From contig JAFQMD010000014.1 of the NCBI GenBank assembly GCA_017396365.1, positions 1 through 63,385 on the forward strand: 63,385 nucleotides of DNA, given 5' to 3'. Origin of the DNA: Clostridia bacterium (GTDB lineage: Bacteria; Bacillota; Clostridia; Christensenellales; Borkfalkiaceae). Shown here piece by piece: positions 1 through 7,692 of this stretch (position 1 is its first letter; every line of letters starts with the position of its first letter). The notes beneath the pieces are model-generated. The model was not told where the DNA came from. It saw nothing but the letters and a program-made list of their open reading frames with translations, and searched no databases. A program made the translations under genes and the position numbers.

Positions 1-758
1 CCTACCTTTTACAAGGTAAATTATATTGCGGGCATTGTGGCGCAAATATGGTCGCGGACGGCGGCACGAGTAAGACGGGCGCGGTTTACCATTATTACGC
101 TTGCACGGCAAAGAAAAAACGCCGCACTTGTACCAAGCGCAACGAGAAAAAAGACTTTTTGGAGTGGTATGCGACCGAGCAAACCGTCGCGTATCTATCC
201 GACCCGCGCCGCGTCGCTCTTATTGCCGACGATGTTATTGCGTACTATGAGTCCCGCACCGATACAAGCGAGATAAAGCGCATAACGGTCGAGCGCACGA
301 GGATACAAAAAGAGATTGACAACGCGGTCAATCTTATGGTATCGGGCGTATCTCCCGAGGTCGTAAAGACGCTCGATAAAAAGATTGTGGAGTTGACCGC
401 ACAACTTAACGACCTTACCGAGTATCAAGCGAAGTTGGAGTTAGAGCGCGGGTTGCAAGTTCGCCGCGAGGATATAATCGCGTTTGTGGCGGAGTTTATA
501 CGAGGCGACCTCCACGACAAGGACTTTCAAAAACGCATTATTGACAACCTCGTCAATGCGATGTATATTTACGACGACCGCGTCGTGCTATACTTTAATA
601 TAAGCGGTGGACGCGAAACGGCGTTTATCGGCAAAGAGGATACCGACGAGGCGTCGGGCGTCCCTCTCGACGATAATAATAACGCGCACGCGGGCGCGGG
701 TGGAAGTGTTCAAACTTTAACCCCACCACTCCGCCAACGAAAAGGACACCTAAGATAG
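1..758 (+). CDS. Large serine recombinase, C-terminal part (cut by window start)
   Basis: The reading frame is open from base 3 and enters from outside the window. The first visible residues (YLLQGKLYCGHCGANM, then a second Cys pair in YYACTAKKKRRTC) form the recombinase zinc beta-ribbon of large serine recombinases. It is followed by a charged coiled-coil stretch (roughly IQKEIDNAVNLM to LTEYQAKLELERG) and a C-terminal tail, the usual order after the resolvase catalytic domain, which would lie upstream. Such enzymes integrate and excise mobile elements by Ser-mediated strand exchange. The last residues (QTLTPPLRQRKGHLR) are encoded by a motif related to sequences near 34390 and 62350, and the stop codon lies inside a perfect hairpin. 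The gene therefore ends at a repeated boundary sequence, as integrase genes often do near an attachment site. Family is firm; target site and activity are unknown. Confidence 0.88.
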   Translation, partial: YLLQGKLYCGHCGANMVADGGTSKTGAVYHYYACTAKKKRRTCTKRNEKKDFLEWYATEQTVAYLSDPRRVALIADDVIAYYESRTDTSEIKRITVERTRIQKEIDNAVNLMVSGVSPEVVKTLDKKIVELTAQLNDLTEYQAKLELERGLQVRREDIIAFVAEFIRGDLHDKDFQKRIIDNLVNAMYIYDDRVVLYFNISGGRETAFIGKEDTDEASGVPLDDNNNAHAGAGGSVQTLTPPLRQRKGHLR

Positions 759-768
759 GTGTCCTTTT
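740..768. repeat. Perfect 13-bp-arm hairpin overlapping the recombinase stop (copy A)
   Basis: Arms AAAAGGACACCTA and TAGGTGTCCTTTT are separated by 3 bases, with the TAG stop of the recombinase inside the right arm. The same arms, with a different 3-base loop, recur at 34419-34447. In both places the hairpin directly follows a CTCCGC(C)AA motif. It can act as a terminator, and the T-rich right arm fits that. Confidence 0.75.
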
Positions 769-906
769 CGCTTGCGGGAAAGACGAGTTTTCACTCGTTG
801 CAAGGCGTTCCGCCTAGCACGAGTGACGCGATTTTACTTGTCGAAAACATTTTCAAACTTTGTTGAAAATCGCTATTCCGTCACTTCGTTTCTCTCCGTT
901 CCTTAC

Positions 907-928
907 AAATCTCGTCTTCTCCGCCAAG
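907..928 (+). repeat. tRNA-Ser 3'-end-like repeat, copy 1
   Basis: A 22-base sequence containing TCTCGTCTTCTCCGCCA. It reads like the end of the T-loop, the 3' T-stem strand, a CTTCTCC acceptor strand, discriminator G and CCA of a bacterial tRNA-Ser. The rest of a tRNA is absent upstream. An identical 22-base copy lies at 1112-1133. Such fragments are typical of attachment-site remnants of elements that integrate at tRNA genes. Confidence 0.5.
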
Positions 929-963
929 CAAAACCCAAACCGATTTTTCGGTTTGGGTTTTGC
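928..963. terminator. Strong hairpin in the noncoding stretch
   Basis: GCAAAACCCAAACCGA pairs perfectly with its complement after a 4-base loop. It directly follows the first tRNA-Ser-like fragment, where a tRNA terminator would be expected. There is no long T-tract, but the right arm is T-rich. Confidence 0.55.
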
Positions 964-1111
964 TTTGTTGTAGAAAAGTATATGACAAGATTTGAACTAA
1001 GAACGACCTCGAAGAGGGAAAAACGATTGATAATCGTTTTTAGTGATGACCGAAGATTTTTGCAACCGAAAGGCAAGTTAAAAAAAGAACGGTTGCAAAA
1101 ATACAAGAGGA

Positions 1112-1133
1112 AAATCTCGTCTTCTCCGCCAAG
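1112..1133 (+). repeat. tRNA-Ser 3'-end-like repeat, copy 2
   Basis: Identical over 22 bases to 907-928 and again followed directly by a hairpin with a T-tract. No cloverleaf can be built upstream, so this is a fragment and not a tRNA gene. Confidence 0.5.
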
Positions 1134-1135
1134 AG

Positions 1136-1172
1136 AGATTGTATTCTAATGGATACAATCTTTTTTATTTTT
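1136..1172 (+). terminator. Rho-independent terminator
   Basis: AGATTGTAT and ATACAATCT form a perfect 9-bp stem around an 8-base loop, followed by a T-rich run. It insulates the downstream operon from transcription entering from the recombinase side. Confidence 0.7.
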
Positions 1173-1231
1173 GCTATAAAGGTGTGGCTGGAATAATTAT
1201 TGAACGAGAAAACACTAAATCGCCTAAAGGA

Positions 1232-1260
1232 TTGAAAAATTTGGGGTAATATGATATAAT
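1232..1260 (+). promoter_or_regulatory. Sigma-A type promoter of the nuclease-protease operon
   Basis: TTGAAA at 1232-1237 and TATAAT at 1255-1260 are 17 bases apart. The predicted transcript starts near 1267, about 27 bases before the ATG at 1294. Confidence 0.8.
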
Positions 1261-1293
1261 ATTTTTATAAATTTTTTACATAAGTTGGTAATT

Positions 1294-3375
1294 ATGGCTG
1301 ATAAAAAAGAAAAGAAATTTTTAATAGATAACCCTGCCCTAATGGCAGAATGGAATTGGGAAAAGAATAGCGAATTAGGTCTAGGCCCTAACACTATCAC
1401 ATGTGGTAGTCACCAAAAAGCGTGGTGGAGATGCAGTAAAGGTCACGAATGGCAGGCAGAAATAAAAAGTAGAAGTAGTTGGAGTGGTTGTCCTATCTGT
1501 TCCAATAAGCAAATTCTAATAGGATATAACGATTTAGCAACACTTAACCCCAAACTTGCAAGCGAGTGGAATTACGAAAAGAATGGCGAATTAAAACCAG
1601 AAGAATTTACGATAGGTAGCCACCAAAAAGTATGGTGGAAATGCTCAAAAGGTCATGAATGGCAAGCGACTATAACTAATAGAAATAAAGGTAGCGAATG
1701 TCCATATTGTGTTGGCAAAAAAGTTTTAATTGGTTACAATGATTTAAAAACTCTAAATCCGAAATTGGCAAGTGAATGGAATTATGAAAAGAATGTAGAT
1801 TTAAAACCTGAAGATTTCACAACGGGTAGTCATAAAAAAGTTTGGTGGAAATGTAATAAAGGGCATGAATGGTTAGCGATAATTCATCATAGAAATAATG
1901 GAAGTGGTTGTCCCATTTGCGATTCTGAAAGGAAAACATCTACACCTGAATATGCGATTGTTTATTACCTTGAAAAAAATGGCATAAAGTCAATTCATAC
2001 GTATAAGGAAAAAGGTTACGAGTTGGACGTTTATGTTCCGTTGAAAAAGATTGCTATTGAATATGATGGTGGTTTGTGGCACAAAAATAGAACAAAAAAA
2101 GATTTAGAAAAAAATTTAAGATGTCAAAAAGCTGGAATTACACTTTATAGAATTAGAGAAGGGTTGCATCCATTAAACGATAGTTCAATAGATTTTATTG
2201 TAGATAAAAATCAGAATGATTTAGAAAAAGTTATACAAAAAGTTTTAGGTAAAATAGTTGGTTTTACTATTGACGTTAACTTAAAAAGAGATGCTATTGA
2301 AATAGAAAATTTAAGGGAATATACAGAAAAGGCAAATTCGCTTTTATTCACTAATCCAACTTTAGCACAAGAATGGAATTATGAAAAGAATGGTAGTTTA
2401 AAACCAGAACATATATTAGCAAATAGCCGTAAAAAAGTATGGTGGAAATGTAGTAAAGGACACGAATGGCAAGCAGTAATAGCAAGTAGAAATACAGGTA
2501 GGCGATGTCCTTATTGTTCAGGTAATAAAGTCTTAAGGGGTTATAACGATTTAGTAACGATTAATCCTAAATTAGCAAGTGAATGGAATTATGAAAAAAA
2601 CGGCAATTTAAAACCAGAAGACTTTACTACAGGTAGTGATAAGAAGGTTTGGTGGAAATGTAGTAAAGGGCACGAATGGCAAGCAACAATATCTGATAGA
2701 AATAAGGGTCGAGGATGCCCTTGTTGTTCGGGCAAAAAAGTTTTAAAAGGGTATAATGACTTAGCAACAATTAACCCTAAACTTGCAAGTGAATGGAATT
2801 ATGGAAAAAATAGAAACTTAAAGCCAGAAGATTTTACTGCAAATAGCGGTAAAAAAGTATGGTGGAAATGCAGTAAAGGACATGAGTGGCAAGCTACTAT
2901 AGATACAAGGAATAAAGGTACGGGATGCCCTTATTGTTCGGGTAGATATGCTATTAAAGGTGAAAATGATTTACAAAAAATTAATCCTGCTTTATCAAAA
3001 GAGTGGAATTACGAAAAGAATGGTAATTTAAAACCAGAAGAGTTTAAGATAAATAGTGGTAAAAAAGTTTGGTGGAAATGCAACAAAGGACATGAATGGC
3101 AAGCAAGAATAGCAGATAGAAATAATGGAAATGGATGTCCTTATTGTTCAGGAAGATATGCCACTAAAGGAGAAAGTGATTTAGCAACTGTTAACCCAAA
3201 ACTTGCTAGTGAATGGAATTATGAAAGAAATGGTAATTTAAGGCCAGAACACGTATTGGAAAATAGTCACAAAAAAGTATGGTGGAAATGCGAAAAAGGA
3301 CACGAATGGCAAGCACAGATAAAAAGCAGGAATTATGGCAGTGGTTGTCCGTATTGTTCAGGTCGCAAAAAGTAA
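1294..3375 (+). CDS. Treble-clef zinc-module protein with embedded PDDEXK-like nuclease domain
   Basis: The 693-residue protein has eight near-identical modules of about 70 residues: three before and five after a central domain. Each module has an N-terminal EWNYEKN segment, then VWWKCSKGHEWQA and CPYC, so paired cysteines plus GH form a treble-clef zinc site (the DUF4379 type of zinc ribbon). The central domain, about residues 215-330, carries PEY (E219), YELDVYVP (D245) and AIEYDG (E256-x-D258), the core of a Vsr/DUF559-like PDDEXK nuclease fold. An in-frame TTG at 1285 is possible, but ATG 1294 suits the promoter spacing. The protein is likely cytoplasmic: it has no signal peptide and no membrane segment. 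It shares an operon with a trypsin-like protease 34 bases downstream. The family is widespread in accessory DNA; a DNA-targeting or defence role is inference. Confidence 0.8.
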   Translation: MADKKEKKFLIDNPALMAEWNWEKNSELGLGPNTITCGSHQKAWWRCSKGHEWQAEIKSRSSWSGCPICSNKQILIGYNDLATLNPKLASEWNYEKNGELKPEEFTIGSHQKVWWKCSKGHEWQATITNRNKGSECPYCVGKKVLIGYNDLKTLNPKLASEWNYEKNVDLKPEDFTTGSHKKVWWKCNKGHEWLAIIHHRNNGSGCPICDSERKTSTPEYAIVYYLEKNGIKSIHTYKEKGYELDVYVPLKKIAIEYDGGLWHKNRTKKDLEKNLRCQKAGITLYRIREGLHPLNDSSIDFIVDKNQNDLEKVIQKVLGKIVGFTIDVNLKRDAIEIENLREYTEKANSLLFTNPTLAQEWNYEKNGSLKPEHILANSRKKVWWKCSKGHEWQAVIASRNTGRRCPYCSGNKVLRGYNDLVTINPKLASEWNYEKNGNLKPEDFTTGSDKKVWWKCSKGHEWQATISDRNKGRGCPCCSGKKVLKGYNDLATINPKLASEWNYGKNRNLKPEDFTANSGKKVWWKCSKGHEWQATIDTRNKGTGCPYCSGRYAIKGENDLQKINPALSKEWNYEKNGNLKPEEFKINSGKKVWWKCNKGHEWQARIADRNNGNGCPYCSGRYATKGESDLATVNPKLASEWNYERNGNLRPEHVLENSHKKVWWKCEKGHEWQAQIKSRNYGSGCPYCSGRKK

Positions 3376-3409
3376 AAATAATAAATTATAAAAAAGAGAG
3401 AAGTGTAAA

Positions 3410-4213
3410 ATGATTCATGGAATAAACAATAGATTTTTATATGCTGCTAAAAAAGTAATATGTAAATTTTTTAATGGTACATCTGAATTCTCTATAAATG
3501 GAACTGGTTTTTTTGTTGTAAAGAGTTCTGATATTTATTTTATTACTAACAGACATGTTGTAGATGCTGCTTATTACGATCCCAAATATATAGGATATAA
3601 GTTAGCTTCACTCAAAATTGAAAGTTACTCTTCTTTTAATGAAGAAGACATCCCTACTAAAATGAATGAAGCTGAAATTATAAATATTTCAAATTTTAAG
3701 TTTCATAGCGACTATGGTAACGATATTGCATGCTTAAAAACCCCCATTGTTAAAGGTGGGGATTGTGATATTATTTGTCACATTGATTATGATATGATAG
3801 CAAATAAAGAATGGATTAATAAAAAATTAAATGTTTGCGATAATTTAGCCTATCCTTGTTTTGCCGAATGGTATGATACGGAAAATAATACACCTATTTT
3901 TAGAATAGGAACAATAGCAAGTGACCCAAGATTAAATTATTCCCGAACAAATTTATTGCCTGCTGAAAGAATTGCATACGAAGGATTTTCATCTAGTGGA
4001 GCTTCTGGAAGTCCTGTTTTCGCACTTCAAAAAGGTGTTCGTTTGGGTGACGGAATTCAATATGTTGGAAATGAGGATTTTTATAGAGAAGTTAAATTAA
4101 TCGGCATAAATGGAGGTCATTTTAAATCTTATGAAAAAGGACATTCGGGGATATCGTTTTTCTATAAATCATCATGTATTGTTGATTTGATAGATAGTTG
4201 TGAAAATCAATAG
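3410..4213 (+). CDS. Trypsin-like serine protease domain protein
   Basis: 267 residues with the chymotrypsin-fold triad laid out as in trypsin-like peptidases: His49 in FITNRHVVD, Asp105 in GNDIACLK, and Ser201 in GASGSPVF. A GTGFFV strand precedes the His motif as usual. No signal peptide or membrane anchor is seen, so it should act inside the cell, unlike HtrA-type envelope proteases, and it lacks a PDZ domain. It has an AGAGAG ribosome site and lies 34 bases after the zinc-module nuclease gene in the same direction, with terminators right behind it. The two genes thus form a closed operon. Intracellular trypsin-like proteases occur as effectors or activators in several bacterial conflict systems; that role here is inferred from context. 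Substrate unknown. Confidence 0.8.
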   Translation: MIHGINNRFLYAAKKVICKFFNGTSEFSINGTGFFVVKSSDIYFITNRHVVDAAYYDPKYIGYKLASLKIESYSSFNEEDIPTKMNEAEIINISNFKFHSDYGNDIACLKTPIVKGGDCDIICHIDYDMIANKEWINKKLNVCDNLAYPCFAEWYDTENNTPIFRIGTIASDPRLNYSRTNLLPAERIAYEGFSSSGASGSPVFALQKGVRLGDGIQYVGNEDFYREVKLIGINGGHFKSYEKGHSGISFFYKSSCIVDLIDSCENQ

Positions 4214-4252
4214 TTACTATTTAGAATGCAATCACCACTTGTCTGCCAAACG

Positions 4253-4299
4253 TAACCTAATCCGAACTTTAGTTCTGGGTTAGGTTATTTTTCTTTTGT
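4253..4299 (+). terminator. Terminator of the nuclease-protease operon
   Basis: TAACCTAATCCGAAC pairs imperfectly with GTTCTGGGTTAGGTTA, followed by a T-rich tail. It is preceded by a CTGCCAA motif resembling the CCGCCAA found before other hairpins in this window. Confidence 0.7.
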
Positions 4300-4300
4300 T

Positions 4301-4326
4301 AAAGTCCTTTTGTAAGGGCTTTTTTA
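4301..4326 (+). terminator. Second terminator in tandem
   Basis: AAGTCCTT and AAGGGCTT form a short stem followed by TTTTTT. It lies directly behind the first terminator and seals the operon before the next promoter. Confidence 0.6.
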
Positions 4327-4335
4327 TAAAAGTGG

Positions 4336-4364
4336 TTGACAATATTGCTTTATTGTATTATAAC
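4336..4364 (+). promoter_or_regulatory. Promoter of the first metallophosphoesterase gene
   Basis: TTGACA at 4336-4341 and TATAAC at 4359-4364 have a 17-base spacer, a near-consensus sigma-A promoter. The leader to the TTG start is about 57 bases. Confidence 0.8.
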
Positions 4365-4427
4365 TTTAATATAAATTAGTCAAAAACAAATCTATAATAT
4401 ATAAAAAATAGGTTTTAAGGAGTTGCT

Positions 4428-5453
4428 TTGCAAGTAAATATTAACGATTTTGATTTTGTGGTCGAAATTCCGCAGGGCGAACAGGCTAGAATTTTACAGC
4501 TTACAGATATTCAAGTTATAGATTCACACCAACGACGCCGAACAGATAGGCTGTGTGAAGAAGAGTATATAAGGTGGTCGCCCGATAATAAAGACTGGTG
4601 TTATAAAGACTGTTTAACCGCAGTTATACAGCAAACTCGTCCGCATTTAATAATTATAACGGGCGACGTTATTTACGGCGAGTTTGATGATAACGGCAGT
4701 GCTTTTACAGAAGTAGTGCAGTTTATAGACAGTTTTAAAATCCCTTGGGCGCCAATTTTTGGCAACCACGATAATGAGTGCGTATTGGGTGTAGATTGGC
4801 AATGCGAACAATTTTTAAAAAGTAAGTATTGCCTATTTAAACAGCGACAAATAACCGGTAACGGCAACTATAATATTGCCGTTGTTCAAAATGGCGTCGT
4901 GAAAAGGGCATTTTATATGATAGATTCTAACGGCTGTTACGGTATAAGCGAAAAAACCTTAAACAACGGGCACAGTACGGCGCAAATAGGGTTTGGGGCA
5001 GACCAAATAGAGTGGTACAGCAAGGGGATAAAAAGGGTAAAAGAAAAATACAACTGTCCCGTTTCTATGGCGTTTCATATACAACTAGCAGTCTTTCAAC
5101 AGGCGTACGATCAATTGGGTTTAACAATTCCAACCGACCTTGGTTTGGTGGGTATCGACGGTAATTTTGGCTATTTAGGTGCGCGCTTAAAATCAGCTTG
5201 GGACCAAGATAACGCAGTGTGGGAAGGTATAAAACAATTGGGTGTAGATTCAATTTTCGTAGGGCACGAACATCAAAATAGCATAAGCGTTATATATCAA
5301 GGCGTAAGGCTACAATACGGGCAAAAAAGTTCGGCTTACGATAGATATAATAGTGATGATAACGGACCGATTATGGGCGGAACGTTTTTTACCTTAGATG
5401 AAAAAGGGGTAATACAAAACCCCAAAATCGTGTTATATAAAAAATCAAAATAA
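4428..5453 (+). CDS. Metallophosphoesterase (calcineurin-like)
   Basis: 341 residues with the metal-binding motifs of the calcineurin-like phosphoesterase superfamily in order: D27 in LQLTDIQV, D80 in ITGDVIYGE, N113-H114 in GNHDNE, a later His in MAFHIQL, and GHEHQN. It resembles the Dcr2/purple-acid-phosphatase-like branch (acidic stretch after GD, GNHDNE). The start is TTG, chosen because AAGGAG lies 5 bases upstream and no ATG is near. No signal peptide is visible, so it is likely cytoplasmic. It has its own promoter and is convergent with the alpha-galactosidase gene, sharing a terminator. The likely reaction is hydrolysis of a phosphomonoester or diester; the substrate is unknown, but its position at the edge of a glycan cluster suggests a phosphorylated sugar. 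Confidence 0.85.
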   Translation: MQVNINDFDFVVEIPQGEQARILQLTDIQVIDSHQRRRTDRLCEEEYIRWSPDNKDWCYKDCLTAVIQQTRPHLIIITGDVIYGEFDDNGSAFTEVVQFIDSFKIPWAPIFGNHDNECVLGVDWQCEQFLKSKYCLFKQRQITGNGNYNIAVVQNGVVKRAFYMIDSNGCYGISEKTLNNGHSTAQIGFGADQIEWYSKGIKRVKEKYNCPVSMAFHIQLAVFQQAYDQLGLTIPTDLGLVGIDGNFGYLGARLKSAWDQDNAVWEGIKQLGVDSIFVGHEHQNSISVIYQGVRLQYGQKSSAYDRYNSDDNGPIMGGTFFTLDEKGVIQNPKIVLYKKSK

Positions 5454-5463
5454 AACAAAAAGT

Positions 5464-5506
5464 GGGCGTAAAACTCTATTAACAGAGTTTTACGCCCGTA
5501 TTTTTT
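5464..5506. terminator. Bidirectional terminator between convergent genes
   Basis: A perfect 14-bp stem (GGGCGTAAAACTCT with its complement), a 6-base loop, a T-run on the right and an A-rich run on the left. It serves both the metallophosphoesterase gene and the minus-strand alpha-galactosidase gene. Confidence 0.9.
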
Positions 5507-5518
5507 ATAAATTAAGAT

Positions 5519-7474
5519 TTAATCTACTTGTACTATAAAACCTTCATTAATGGTTTTTACAATCTTGCCAAAAGTGTTATTACCGTTTGGTATAAAACAA
5601 TATTTGTGGTATTTTTCATACGCCTTTTTGTTGCTAGTTAGCGTATAATTAGCACCACTTTGTTTAAGATAAAATTGCTCTCTGCCACCGCTTACACATA
5701 AGTCACTATATAAAAAACTAGGGGTAGTAGGTATTGGAATAAGCAGATAAAGTTCGCCACAATGTTCGCCTATAGGTTGATTAATAACAGTTAAAGAGCC
5801 TAAAAACTGGTTGTCCCACACCCTAATTACTATTGCCTTATCTAACCCAAAATGTCTTGTGTCAATTGTTATTTCTTTTTGTTTGCCGTAATTAAAACAA
5901 CCGACAAGCACGTAGGGGTTTTTGTGTTTTAACCTATTTATATAAACGGTAGTAGGCGCATCTTCTTCAAAGAAGTCTAGTGGTTTAGCGCTTTCTTTTA
6001 GTGATGGCAGAAGGCGTAAAAACAACTGTTTTCTATCTTCTGAAATATTGTTTAGTTCTTCGTTGTGTAGCACCGAGCCACCGCTCGTTGCAATCATAGT
6101 GGCAATAAGTTTGGCTTCGTTAAAGGTTGTTTTAAAGCCGTCGCCAACATCATAATCTCTAACGACAACGCCGTCGGGGTCGTTTATCTGCGCTTTGCCG
6201 TTGTAAAACCACCTATAAGAAACTGTTTTAGATACGTCTTGTATTATTTGGTAATGGGGTGGAAATTCTGGGTTTGCACCCCAAATAATATCACAGGTAA
6301 TTCTATTTATCGGGAATATACCTATTTGTGGTAAAACGTATCCACCACAGCCTACTAAGGTTGCATCGCCAACAGCTTGCTTAATAACTTGTATTGCCTT
6401 GCGATAAAGGGCTATTTTGTAATCGCTTTTAAATGGCCCGTGTCGGAAGGTGTGAACTAAAAAGTCAAGCTTGTAGTAGGTTATACCAAGATTGCGATAG
6501 TAGATAAACTGTTCTTTTAAAAATTCATAATATTGTGGGTTGTCAAAATCGAAAGAGTATATATCTTCGCCAAGACAAGAAACCTTATGCGAAAGGTCGA
6601 CCATGTGCTTAAGTTCTTCAAAGTAAGGCGAATTTTTGTTAATAACAAAGGGCGCAAGCCAAAGCCCCAAATTTAAATTTTTACTTTTAGCAAGTTTAAC
6701 GAGTGGCTGTAGCCCGTTTGGAAATTTTTTGCTATCCACCTGGTACTTGCCTGCAAACGTGCCAAAAACTTGCCAACCGTCATCAAGCTGTATTACGTTT
6801 GCTCCTTTGTCTTTTAGGTGCTCTTTGGTGGTTTTTATTTGGTTTATTATAATTTGCTCGTTGATATTGCCGTAATACCTACTCCAACTGCAAAAGCCAA
6901 CGGGAATTGTGTTTGGTAGGGTAACGTCGTTAAATTTTTTAACTAGTTTTGCGTATCTTTCAAGAAAGTCGTTAGTGCCTTCTTTTGATTTTTGCAGAAT
7001 AAACGGGTCGAAGGTGTAGGTTACGCCTTGTTCAAGCCGTTTGTTTTCCATATCTATTATTAACGAAACTTGCTTTTCGCCGTGTTCAATAAGGGTGTCG
7101 AACCGTTTAGAAGTAAGCAAGCCAACGCCGAAAACCCCGTTGCTTTTTACGTTTTTGTAAACGGTCACCTGACCGCTTCTAACCCCCGTATTTTTACAGT
7201 GTTGTAAAATTTTAGTTTGGGCGTTAGTGTCGTTAGCATCGTGATAAAAATATAGGTGTTCATTATACAAACGTTGGGCTATAGGTAGTTTAACTCTAAT
7301 TTCGGTAACGACAATATCACTTTTGCTTATAAGAGAAAGGGCGTAAACTCCACTTTTTTTCGCAAGCGAAAAACTAATGCCGCTCTTTAATTCAACGGTT
7401 TGGTTTGCAATTATATTAGAGCAGATTGTTATATCGTTGCTTTTAAGTGATAGGTAAAAACTATTTCTTGCCAT
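5519..7474 (-). CDS. Alpha-galactosidase, GH36 family
   Basis: 651 residues. The GH36/melibiase signature is clear: PVGFCSWSRYYG (about 191-202), QLDDGWQ (230-234), LGLWLAPF (269-276), ITYYKLDFL with D337 as predicted nucleophile, and RITCDIIWG with D395 as a likely acid/base. The family hydrolyses terminal alpha-1,6- or alpha-1,3-galactosyl residues. The protein lacks a signal peptide, so imported oligosaccharides are the substrate. The start has AAGGAGA at the right distance on the minus strand. It differs clearly from the second GH36 of the window (51254), which has the more usual YVKWDFNR nucleophile motif, so the two are not recent duplicates and may prefer different linkages. The gene is divergent from an AraC regulator, its probable controller. 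Confidence 0.88.
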   Translation of the reverse strand: MARNSFYLSLKSNDITICSNIIANQTVELKSGISFSLAKKSGVYALSLISKSDIVVTEIRVKLPIAQRLYNEHLYFYHDANDTNAQTKILQHCKNTGVRSGQVTVYKNVKSNGVFGVGLLTSKRFDTLIEHGEKQVSLIIDMENKRLEQGVTYTFDPFILQKSKEGTNDFLERYAKLVKKFNDVTLPNTIPVGFCSWSRYYGNINEQIIINQIKTTKEHLKDKGANVIQLDDGWQVFGTFAGKYQVDSKKFPNGLQPLVKLAKSKNLNLGLWLAPFVINKNSPYFEELKHMVDLSHKVSCLGEDIYSFDFDNPQYYEFLKEQFIYYRNLGITYYKLDFLVHTFRHGPFKSDYKIALYRKAIQVIKQAVGDATLVGCGGYVLPQIGIFPINRITCDIIWGANPEFPPHYQIIQDVSKTVSYRWFYNGKAQINDPDGVVVRDYDVGDGFKTTFNEAKLIATMIATSGGSVLHNEELNNISEDRKQLFLRLLPSLKESAKPLDFFEEDAPTTVYINRLKHKNPYVLVGCFNYGKQKEITIDTRHFGLDKAIVIRVWDNQFLGSLTVINQPIGEHCGELYLLIPIPTTPSFLYSDLCVSGGREQFYLKQSGANYTLTSNKKAYEKYHKYCFIPNGNNTFGKIVKTINEGFIVQVD

Positions 7475-7607
7475 TTTGCATCTCCTTTAAAAGGGTTAGT
7501 GAACAACGAGTGGTATTTAGTAAAAGCAATTTTACTGCGCTAAAACAAACCACTATTTGAGTCAATTAAAAATATACAGTATGTAAACACAAATGTCAAT
7601 AAATATA

Positions 7608-7636
7608 TTGCAATTTAATATAAAGTGTGATAAAAT
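7608..7636 (+). promoter_or_regulatory. Promoter of the AraC-type regulator
   Basis: TTGCAA at 7608-7613 and TAAAAT at 7631-7636 are 17 bases apart in the divergent region. I see no clear consensus promoter for the minus-strand alpha-galactosidase gene, which fits an activator-dependent promoter there. Confidence 0.6.
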
Positions 7637-7692
7637 GATTAAAAAAGAGGTATAAATATGCTCTTTTTTCATATTATATGGTAAGGTGAGTT

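Larger units (their letters stand above)
759..1284. other. Noncoding stretch between recombinase and nuclease operon
   Basis: About 525 bases without a convincing gene. An open frame at 772-1149 has no ribosome site, no recognisable domain, and runs through hairpins and repeats, so I treat it as noncoding. The stretch holds two strong hairpins, two copies of a tRNA-Ser-like 3' end, and the promoter of the downstream operon. It looks like debris from repeated integration events. Confidence 0.6.

Noticed and set aside
880..1135. An intact tRNA-Ser gene
   Set aside because: Only the last 20 or so bases match; no anticodon arm, D-arm or 5' acceptor strand can be found upstream of either copy.
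772..1149. Open frame of 125 codons after the recombinase
   Set aside because: No ribosome site or promoter, no recognisable domain, and it runs through two repeats and a strong hairpin. It is best read as noncoding.
1294..3375. Regular DNA repeats that might be a CRISPR array or minisatellite
   Set aside because: The period is about 210-220 bases, the frame is open throughout, and the repeats encode zinc modules with diverged codons.
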